From Candidatus Tisiphia endosymbiont of Nedyus quadrimaculatus (GTDB lineage Bacteria; Pseudomonadota; Alphaproteobacteria; Rickettsiales; Rickettsiaceae), in contig NZ_OZ060452.1 in NCBI RefSeq assembly GCF_964059235.1, positions 496,001 through 560,000 on the forward strand: a stretch of 64,000 nucleotides of DNA, given 5' to 3'. The stretch's first letter is position 1. Each line of letters begins with the position of its first letter. Positions 57,105-64,000 of this stretch are shown piece after piece. The notes under the pieces are model-generated. The model had not been told where the DNA came from. It ran no database searches and saw nothing but the letters and a program-made list of their open reading frames with translations. The position numbers and the translations under genes were made by a program.

Positions 57105-58400
57105 CTAGTCCATATCTGAAACTTGACCTAAAAGCATTTCCATTTTCATATCTATTTCATTAAATACTCTTGTAAAAAAAGGATTTAAGTGATCAAAAAT
57201 ATGCATCGAATGTTCTTCAACTTGTTTAATAAATTCTGAAGTCCATTTATATGAACTTGCACTAGGCATGAGTCTTAAAGATGAGTCATTATCTGAAACG
57301 CGATCTAAAGTCTGTGTCAATTTATTCATTTTTAAGTTATATTGTTCTATTTTGTCACTAAATTTTGCATATTGCGGATCTATTTCATTTAAAGCTATGA
57401 TCTTAACATCCTTAATAGCATCATCTGTTAGCTTGCCATCATAAGCAATTTCATTAATGCATCTCGCTAAATATGCGAGCCCACCACCAGAACCAACGCA
57501 ATCTATTAAATAAACTTTGTGATTTTTAACATACTCTTTAGTAATTCCCATATGACGCATATATTCCTTATATATATCATGTGATTCACAGGTTAATACA
57601 TTTTGAATAATACCGGTGAGCTGATCTTCTTTAATTTGATCAGGATGACCTGAAATTGCTAGGGATACGGTTTTTATATTTGGTTTAGTATGGGTAGTAA
57701 TTTTTTCGAAAGGATAGCGAATTAGCTGAGGTGTGTTGCCTACAAATACTACAACATCACCGTCAGAAACAATTTTCTCTATTTTTTGTGCCGCTACTAC
57801 CACATCATGTATTGTATTATCTTCTGATATTCTAGTATCATGATGTTCTAAATTAGTATGAATATAATTAGATACTATCTTATATTTTTTGGTTAAGCTT
57901 AATGCTGCTGTCCATTCTTCTTCTGAAACAAGGTTAGGCTGGATTATAGATCTTAATCTTTCTAATTGTTGGCTATCTACCATAAATTGAAAAAAATTTG
58001 TTATTTCAAAGGAAAATATTCCGCTTTTAGAGATATTCTCCCATGATCTAGGGTCAGCATGAAACATTTTTTTAGTTTTTTCTATTATTTCTGAATCTAC
58101 AATAGCGTCTATTATTTCATCTTTGTCATTTAAGACCTTGTAAGTAATATTGTCTGAGGTTAATTCAACTGGCTGCATGGTAACTGCAGTAGATATACAA
58201 TCATCAGAATATTTTTTAGTACTTATGTATATTGATGAATCTTTAATAAAGTTTAAAAACTTTGGAGCTAGTTTTAGAATCCTAATATAATTTGCTACTC
58301 GGATTTTTAGGTCAGGGTTGCAATCAGCATAAGGAGTATCGGCAGTGTTTATATCATCTTCTGTTATAGAAGATAGTAATTCATTAGGGGTCATAGGCAT
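57105..58400 (-). CDS. Unknown 431-residue protein with a PRPP-loop-like motif
   Basis: I do not recognise a named family. The N-terminal 200 residues are helical. Residues 215-224 (DVVVFVGNTP) and 296-307 (VYLIDCVGSGGG) look like strand-loop pairs of a Rossmann-type fold. The second resembles the PRPP-binding loop of phosphoribosyltransferases, but the usual double Asp is replaced by Asp-Cys. There is no signal peptide or membrane span. Cysteines are scattered and codon use looks like that of the neighbours. It stands alone between mrcA and miaB. A host-directed role is possible but unsupported. Confidence 0.5.
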   Translation of the reverse strand: MPMTPNELLSSITEDDINTADTPYADCNPDLKIRVANYIRILKLAPKFLNFIKDSSIYISTKKYSDDCISTAVTMQPVELTSDNITYKVLNDKDEIIDAIVDSEIIEKTKKMFHADPRSWENISKSGIFSFEITNFFQFMVDSQQLERLRSIIQPNLVSEEEWTAALSLTKKYKIVSNYIHTNLEHHDTRISEDNTIHDVVVAAQKIEKIVSDGDVVVFVGNTPQLIRYPFEKITTHTKPNIKTVSLAISGHPDQIKEDQLTGIIQNVLTCESHDIYKEYMRHMGITKEYVKNHKVYLIDCVGSGGGLAYLARCINEIAYDGKLTDDAIKDVKIIALNEIDPQYAKFSDKIEQYNLKMNKLTQTLDRVSDNDSSLRLMPSASSYKWTSEFIKQVEEHSMHIFDHLNPFFTRVFNEIDMKMEMLLGQVSDMD

Positions 58401-58517
58401 ATTAGTTCCTTTTTTTAATTATAGGTAACATAGTAACATATAATAAACCGTAGTCAACGGTTTTGTCTTCATATTCCTGACAGATAATTTTAACCAAACT
58501 ATAAAATTAAATTCAGG

Positions 58518-59855
58518 TCACAGCACCATTTCTCCGCTCAAACTACTTGCCCCAGCCTTGATAATTTTTACATCGATAATCTGACCGAACAAATCTCTTG
58601 CAGGGTTTATTACATGCACCGACTGCATATAACATGTTTTCCCTATCAGTTGATTGTCCAATTTACCGTCACGATCAAACAATACTGGCATTATTTTACC
58701 AATACAACTTTCATTAAACAATAATTGTTGGCGAGAGATTTCTTGCTGTAAAATTGCTAAACGCCTAGATTTGATATGTTCAGGCACTTGCTCTTTAACC
58801 GCAGCAGGTGTACCAGGTCTTGGACTATATTTAAAAGAATAACACTGACCATAACCAACCTTCTTTACTAGATCTAAAGTATCAGCAAAGTCTTCATCCG
58901 TTTCTCCGGGGAATCCTACAATAAAGTCAGATGAAAAGACTATATCTCTTCTCGCATTTCTTAAACGATTAATAATATCGAAATAATAATCTCTGTTATG
59001 TCTACGATTCATTGATTTTAAAATTTTGTCAGAACCTGACTGTACTGGCAAGTGTAAAAACGGCATTAATTTTGGTTCAGACCCATGTAACATAATTAAA
59101 TCTTCTGTCATATCAATAGGATGAGAAGTAACGTATCTAATACGCTCAAGATTTGGTATTTCTGCTACGTAGCTGATTAGATCTGCTAAACTACACTCTT
59201 TGCCTTCAATAGTTTTTCCATGATAAGCATTAACATTCTGACCTAGCAAGATTACTTCTTTTATTCCGTTTGAAACGGATTTTACAATTTCTATGTATAT
59301 TTGTTCTAGATTCCTTGAAAATTCTGCACCCCGAGTATAAGGTACAACACAGAAAGTACAAAATTTGTCGCAACCTTCCTGAACTGAAATAAGGCTACTT
59401 ACCCCTTGTATATTAGACTGTTCAGGCAGCTTATCAAATTTAGCTTCTTCAACAAAATCTAATTTAATTACATGTTTTTCATGTCTAGCAATCTTTGCTA
59501 TCAACTCTGGTAAATCGTAGTAAGATTGTGGTCCTACTACTATATCTACGTAACTTGCTCTTCTAAAAATTTCATCACCTTCAGCTTGTGCAACGCATCC
59601 AGCAACAGTAACGATTACATTACCTTCTCCCTTTGACTTTCTATCATCTTTAATTTGTTTGATGCGACCAAGCTCGGAATACATTCTTTCTGCAGCTTTC
59701 TCCCTAATATGACAAGTATTTAAAATAATCATATCAGCTTGGTGCATAGAATCAGTTGGCTGATAACCGAATGGCTCTAGCAAATCCTGCATCTTGATGG
59801 AGTCATATACATTCATTTGACATCCATAAGTTTTAATAAAAAGCTTTTTTTTCAC
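58518..59855 (-). CDS. miaB: tRNA i6A37 methylthiotransferase MiaB
   Basis: A radical-SAM enzyme that adds the methylthio group to i6A37 of tRNAs reading UNN codons. The 445-residue protein starts [15 protein letters not shown], with cysteines in NTCHIREKA and VAGCVAQ for the auxiliary cluster, and [17 protein letters not shown] for the radical-SAM cluster. A TRAM domain with [11 protein letters not shown] ends the protein. The QMN motif distinguishes it from mtaB at 48205. Confidence 0.97.
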   Translation of the reverse strand: MKKKLFIKTYGCQMNVYDSIKMQDLLEPFGYQPTDSMHQADMIILNTCHIREKAAERMYSELGRIKQIKDDRKSKGEGNVIVTVAGCVAQAEGDEIFRRASYVDIVVGPQSYYDLPELIAKIARHEKHVIKLDFVEEAKFDKLPEQSNIQGVSSLISVQEGCDKFCTFCVVPYTRGAEFSRNLEQIYIEIVKSVSNGIKEVILLGQNVNAYHGKTIEGKECSLADLISYVAEIPNLERIRYVTSHPIDMTEDLIMLHGSEPKLMPFLHLPVQSGSDKILKSMNRRHNRDYYFDIINRLRNARRDIVFSSDFIVGFPGETDEDFADTLDLVKKVGYGQCYSFKYSPRPGTPAAVKEQVPEHIKSRRLAILQQEISRQQLLFNESCIGKIMPVLFDRDGKLDNQLIGKTCYMQSVHVINPARDLFGQIIDVKIIKAGASSLSGEMVL

Positions 59856-59989
59856 GTTTTTTACTTAACAAAAATAAATTAGGTTGCATTATATATAATA
59901 CTGTAAAAAAGATGACATATTTTTTTTGGAATGATTTTATTTAAGGTTTGGAAAGTTATGAAGCTTATAGCACATATGTTTGTGTAATA

Positions 59990-60080
59990 CTCTAACTATG
60001 ATAATACCAGCCTCTTGTTTTAGATAATATAACACGAAAGTTCGATGTAACTTGTTACATCGAATTCAGGTGATTATAGG
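59990..60080. repeat. TTCGATGTAA hairpin repeat
   Basis: 60031-60068 carries ACACGAAAGTTCGATGTAAC then TTGTTACATCGAATTCAGG, a hairpin that matches the outer right part of the composite element at 63464. It lies just 3' of addA and may serve as its terminator. The remainder of the miaB-addA spacer (59856-60087) is AT-rich and unassigned. Confidence 0.7.
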
Positions 60081-60087
60081 TTGAAGG

Positions 60088-63000
60088 TTAACTAATAGTC
60101 ATAAAATTGGCATTTTCTAGCCATAGAATTTTGCAAATGATTTCACTGTTAGGATACAGTTTTGCTACTATATGTCGATAAAAATTCAACTGATCAATAT
60201 AAGATTCCTTAACTAATTGACAGGTTTTAGGTGGACTAGCATCAGATTTGTAATCAATAATGGTTATTTTCCCCGTATCAATAGCAAGTAAATCAATTCG
60301 TCCTATCTTAATCTCATCATTTATAGTTGTTCCTATCGTCACCTCAGTTTTTAGTTCCTGAGAAATAAGTGCCATAAATTCTATATTATTCAGTAATTTA
60401 TCAATATTGCTATGAATCTTTTCTTGCAGAGTTGTTGGTAACTTGTAAATAAACGGATGTTTATTCATACTAGAAAAATCATTGATCTTTGTGGCATCTT
60501 CTAGAATTTTATGAAATATCTTACCATATTCCAAATGATCATTAACTATAAGAGGAGAATTGACTGAATAATTTTGCTTTGTATTTTTGGTGATTTTATT
60601 AATTAAAAAAAGATTTGGTATCCAATTTTCAATATCATTCCCGCTGTCTTCAATGTCATCCCTGCAATGGTTTATGTCATCCCTGCGAAGGCAGGGATCT
60701 AGAGCACCCTTCTGGTTTATTTCTTTAGATTCCTGCTTTCGCAGGAATGACATCGTTTCATCGTATATGTCATTCCCGCTTCCCTTTATGTCATCCCTAC
60801 TTTCCTTTATGTCATTCCCGCGAAGGCGGGAATCTAGATCCCTGTTTTCGCAAGGGTAACACTCTATGGTACTTACATCCTGCACCGAAGCAAGATGACA
60901 TAGCCCATTTCCATTTCCTTCAATAATTGATTCATAAACTATAATACCATTTTCCTGTACCTTCCCGTGCATATTCATTGTCCTAGCAACCAACTCATAC
61001 CAACAATTTTGTGGCAGCTTACTACTTGACTGATAACCACATATCACTAAATGGTCTTCGGCTCTAGTCATTGCAACATAAAGTAGTCTGATATATTCTT
61101 GTAAGTCTTTTTGTTGCTCCTTTTCTTTGAGAGCTTTAAAGAATTCTGGGCTATTGGCTGATTGAGTGGTAGAGAACACTTGATTTTCGTCCCAAATGAA
61201 TTTATTACTATTAGTTGGTACTGAACTAGTATCGCACAAAATAACAATAGGTGCTTGCAGACCTTTAGAAGCATGCACGGTCATAATTTTTATCTTACTT
61301 GACGATTCTAAGTTTCTTTTAATCTCAATTTTGTTATTTTCAAACCAATAAACAAAGCTTTGCAAAGAGCTATCTATATTATTAGCATAATTGCTACTCA
61401 AATATATCAATTCATTTATTACGTCATTACTATCAAATCCATTAGATTCAACTAAAACTTTTCTAACATCCAAACAATCGACAATAAGTGAAAAAAAATT
61501 CTCACAATTGGCAACCTTGTATAGTTGCAAGAAATGACACAGTTTCTTATATATACTTGCATAGTCTGGGATAGTTTGTAGGTAACCCCAAATAGAATTC
61601 TTGCCTCGAGAAATTGCAATAGTTTGTAGTGCCTGTTCACTCATACCGATTATTGGTGATTTTAACAGACTAGCCAAATTCAAATCATCTTGAGGTAGTA
61701 GTACAAATTTCGCTATGCTCATTAAGTCTAATACTGACAAACTTTTATTTAAAGTGATCCGATCAACATCTTCTACTGACAAACCATATTGCTTAAGGCA
61801 GTTAATAATCTCAAAAATCAACTCATCTCTCTTGCGTACCAAAATCATAAAATCTGATTCTTTGACTTCGGAATTAGTAGCAGGCAGGATTCTTCGACTT
61901 GCTATTTGGCTTTTTATAAAACTAGCAATTTGTTGTGCAAGTAATTGCTGAGCAGATTTGGATTTATTATGCTCTTCTAGTAAAGGCCAAAACAACTTAT
62001 TCTCTTTTTCACCCTTAACTAATGGCCAAACTTCAACTCTACCTTTATGAGTTTGACGAAATGGCAAAATTTTAGGATTATCAGATGTAAATAATTGTGG
62101 GGTAGTATGTTTAATTTGTTGAAAAATTAGATAGACAATATCAATAATTTCTTTAGTAGATCTATAAGACCACTGGAGGGTAATATTTCTGAAATTCTTA
62201 TTTGCATCAGATAGGTTTTTGTACAAATTTTCATTAACATAACTAAAAGAGCTAAGATCTGCTCCTTGGAAGCTAAAAATCGACTGTTTCTCATCGCCTA
62301 CGACAAAAATAGTACTTTTTTGCTTAGTGCTAGAAGTAAAGTCTGCTATAATTGCAGTGATAATGCCCCATTGTTCCGGGCTAGTATCTTGTGCTTCATC
62401 AACAAGCAAATGGTCAATCCCGCCATTAAGTTTATAAGCCACCCAATTTTTTGCAGCATTATCCGTTAATAATAACTGCGTAAGATAAATTAAATCATCA
62501 TAATCAAGCAAACTATGCTGGGTTTTGTAGGAATCATATTTATCAAGAAAAATCTTTGCCAAGTTACGTAACGAATTTGAGTAATTCTCCATATCTTGCA
62601 TTTTAGCTTGTTGATCTAGCTGAAAAATTTTCTCTTGAATATATTCAAGTTCATTCAATAACTTTGGGTACTGCATTGCCACAGATTTAGGCAATATGTT
62701 CTTACGCTTCAGGTTTTCTTTAGTAAGGAAAAATTGTTGAATTTCTTGATCTAGGTCAATAGATATTGAGTATTTTGCTAATAATTGCTTAGCTTGGTCA
62801 TAAATATTTGATAATTGTGCAAAAATAGTTTGAGCATCGTACTCTACAGAATCCATTTGTTTGGCAAATAATTTCTTAAACTTAATTTTTTGCTGGATTA
62901 TTTCAGAGAAAATATCATTGATAGTTGTTTCATGGAAATTTGTCAGAAAAAAACTAATCAGCTCATTATAAGTCGGATCTAAATAGATTTGGTTTCTTAT

Positions 63001-63456
63001 TTTGCTAAGAACCCCTTGTGCTGTAATCTCGTCAAGAATCTGAAATTTTGGATTAATACCAACTTCAAAAGGAAATAATTTAAGCATCTTCTGACAGAAA
63101 GCATGGATAGTGTAAATATTAATACCATCTTCAGAGTTTAGTAGTCTGTGATATAAAGTTTTGGTATATTGTACCTCACTTTCTAAAGGCTCTCTAGTAA
63201 GTAATAAACCTAACTCTTCAGTTAATTTAGCGGTTTCGTTTGCAGCAAATTTAGCAAGCTTATTTTTAATCCTACTCTGCATTTCAAGGGTGGCTGCATT
63301 AGTAAAAGTTAAGCATAGGATCTTTTCAAATGGGACTCCCTTAATTAGTAACCGCAGCACCCTATCTGTTAAAATTTTGGTTTTGCCTGTACCAGCTGAG
63401 GCAGAAACCCAAACAGAATATTCTGGGTCAGATGCTTGTTGTTGTAATTCATTCAT
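60088..63456 (-). CDS. addA: AddA-type double-strand break repair helicase-nuclease
   Basis: AddA is the UvrD-like helicase and nuclease subunit of AddAB, the alphaproteobacterial counterpart of RecBCD. The 1122-residue protein has Walker A VSASAGTGKTKIL near residue 18, DHLLVDEAQDTSPEQW, FVVGDEKQSIFSFQGA, MTVHASKGLQAPIVIL and LLYVAMTRAEDHLVICG. The C-terminal nuclease has YGKIFHKILE, then IGRIDLLAIDTGKITIIDYKSD. Residues about 864-942 are an in-frame array of short palindromic repeats in the linker between the helicase and nuclease. addB is not in the window. The ATG is followed closely upstream by the composite element at 63464. Confidence 0.95.
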   Translation of the reverse strand: MNELQQQASDPEYSVWVSASAGTGKTKILTDRVLRLLIKGVPFEKILCLTFTNAATLEMQSRIKNKLAKFAANETAKLTEELGLLLTREPLESEVQYTKTLYHRLLNSEDGINIYTIHAFCQKMLKLFPFEVGINPKFQILDEITAQGVLSKIRNQIYLDPTYNELISFFLTNFHETTINDIFSEIIQQKIKFKKLFAKQMDSVEYDAQTIFAQLSNIYDQAKQLLAKYSISIDLDQEIQQFFLTKENLKRKNILPKSVAMQYPKLLNELEYIQEKIFQLDQQAKMQDMENYSNSLRNLAKIFLDKYDSYKTQHSLLDYDDLIYLTQLLLTDNAAKNWVAYKLNGGIDHLLVDEAQDTSPEQWGIITAIIADFTSSTKQKSTIFVVGDEKQSIFSFQGADLSSFSYVNENLYKNLSDANKNFRNITLQWSYRSTKEIIDIVYLIFQQIKHTTPQLFTSDNPKILPFRQTHKGRVEVWPLVKGEKENKLFWPLLEEHNKSKSAQQLLAQQIASFIKSQIASRRILPATNSEVKESDFMILVRKRDELIFEIINCLKQYGLSVEDVDRITLNKSLSVLDLMSIAKFVLLPQDDLNLASLLKSPIIGMSEQALQTIAISRGKNSIWGYLQTIPDYASIYKKLCHFLQLYKVANCENFFSLIVDCLDVRKVLVESNGFDSNDVINELIYLSSNYANNIDSSLQSFVYWFENNKIEIKRNLESSSKIKIMTVHASKGLQAPIVILCDTSSVPTNSNKFIWDENQVFSTTQSANSPEFFKALKEKEQQKDLQEYIRLLYVAMTRAEDHLVICGYQSSSKLPQNCWYELVARTMNMHGKVQENGIIVYESIIEGNGNGLCHLASVQDVSTIECYPCENRDLDSRLRGNDIKESRDDIKGSGNDIYDETMSFLRKQESKEINQKGALDPCLRRDDINHCRDDIEDSGNDIENWIPNLFLINKITKNTKQNYSVNSPLIVNDHLEYGKIFHKILEDATKINDFSSMNKHPFIYKLPTTLQEKIHSNIDKLLNNIEFMALISQELKTEVTIGTTINDEIKIGRIDLLAIDTGKITIIDYKSDASPPKTCQLVKESYIDQLNFYRHIVAKLYPNSEIICKILWLENANFMTIS
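60630..60866. repeat. In-frame array of GTCATTCCCGCG-type palindromes inside addA
   Basis: About 237 bp with at least six GTCAT(C/T)CC units, several paired as GCGAAGGC/GCCTTCGC-type palindromes. On the addA strand they read SRLRGNDI, ESRDDI, SFLRKQESK and DPCLRRDDI. The same repeats are intergenic at 7249, 18350, 36752 and 63750. Confidence 0.88.
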
Positions 63457-63463
63457 TTAATTC

Positions 63464-63662
63464 TTATATCGAACTGGCTTTGTTATAAGGAAAAATGCAC
63501 TCTTGAAACGGCTGGCACGAATGCATTTTAACTTTTTTTATCATTCAATATGTGATTTTAATAATTAAAATCACATATTGAATGGAGTGTTATATTTTAA
63601 CAATCAGGTGGGCAGCCGCTTCAAACCTGATTGTTAAAATATAACACGAAAGTTCGATGTAA
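63464..63662. repeat. Three-hairpin composite element, copy Y
   Basis: The left hairpin has arms 63493-63502 and 63519-63528 around TTGAAACGGCTGGCAC. The central hairpin has perfect 21-bp arms at 63542-63562 and 63564-63584 whose sequence is unrelated to copy X. The right hairpin has an 18-bp stem (63592-63609 and 63625-63642) around GGGCAGCCGCTTCAA. The outer arms ATATCGAACTGGC... and ...GTTCGATGTAAC complete the large palindrome. It starts 8 bp upstream of the addA start codon. Confidence 0.85.
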
Positions 63663-64000
63663 CAAGTTACATCGAATCAGGTTATTTGAGTTAACTTAAA
63701 TTCAATAATCAAGTTTTTTTCTGAAGGGCTACAATTCATGGCAGTGTATGTCATCCCTTCCTTACGATGTCACCCCTGCGAAAGCAGGGGTCTAAAAAAG
63801 TCTAATACTAATTATCTTTCAAAATAGAATTAACATGGTATCATTTAGTATTAGGTCTATCATTAGTTAGAATTAAATTATTAATTCTATTTTGAAAGAT
63901 AATCAGTATAACACACCTTCTTGGTCTATTTTTCTTAGATTCCTGCCTACGCAGGAATGACATAAACCCTACAATCCCTTCGCAGGAATGACATCTTCTC
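63663..64000. repeat. Repeat-filled window end
   Basis: No gene. GTCACCCCTGCGAAAGCAGG at about 63768 and a run of similar units after 63930 belong to the short-palindrome family. Between them, ATTATCTTTCAAAATAGAATTAA near 63813 and its inverted copy near 63884 form arms of about 25 bp around a 50-bp loop. Confidence 0.7.

Noticed and set aside
60587-60859. A 90-codon plus-strand frame opposite addA
   Set aside because: It is the complement of the palindromic repeat array, so peptide repeats appear on both strands; addA on the minus strand has clear family motifs.
63750-64000. Spaced short repeats that might suggest a CRISPR array
   Set aside because: The units are palindromes of variable spacing and also occur singly all over the window; there are no uniform spacers and no cas genes.

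Overview
The window comes from an AT-rich alphaproteobacterium of the order Rickettsiales, most likely Rickettsia or a close sister genus. The evidence is the gene set (sucA, coxC, nuoN, dapF, paired patatin phospholipases, GatCAB), in-frame Rickettsia palindromic elements (RPE) inside dapF, nuoN and addA, and very long AT-rich intergenic spaces packed with dispersed palindromes. The many insertion sequences and miniature inverted-repeat elements resemble the repeat-rich, non-reduced members of the group. Species cannot be decided from this sequence alone.

Layout: 1-5.2 kb holds the 5' tip of a possible type I restriction subunit, uvrB, grxC, tRNA-His, tRNA-Arg, hemF and an MFS transporter. 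5.4-21.5 kb holds two patatin genes in opposite orientation, each followed by related repeat sequence. Between them lie coxC, an IS110-type element interrupted by an IS256-type element, gatB-tsaD, a Bcr-type exporter, an OmpR-type regulator, rpsF-rpsR-rplI and bolA. 21.5-30.2 kb has valS, ubiA, a second IS110 copy and sucA. 30.5-40.7 kb has an MNT-HEPN fusion, murF-mraY, rpsB-tsf, an unknown protein with a caspase-like His/Cys pattern, cysS and rodA. 40.8-50.4 kb has tRNA-Asn with a recombinase remnant, kdsB, nuoN-birA and the overlapping run dapF-mtaB-gpsA-mreD-mrdA. 50.5-64 kb has a mitochondrial-processing-type peptidase, hemD, a single-span membrane protein, hemY, mrcA, a second unknown protein, miaB and addA.

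The genes fall into a few systems: translation and tRNA modification (rpsB, tsf, rpsF, rpsR, rplI, valS, cysS, gatB, tsaD, miaB, mtaB), peptidoglycan and shape (dapF, murF, mraY, mrdA, mreD, rodA, mrcA), respiration, haem and quinone (sucA, nuoN, coxC, hemF, hemD, hemY, ubiA), DNA repair (uvrB, addA), and likely host-facing proteins (two patatins and two unknown proteins).

The most interesting layer is non-coding. Three miniature inverted-repeat families show clean target duplications of 9, 8 and 7 bp, and one is nested inside another. Several sit exactly at stop codons. A separate roughly 200-bp element occurs twice. It carries two hairpins with a conserved loop on unrelated stems, in inverted orientation, around a perfect central hairpin whose sequence differs completely between copies.
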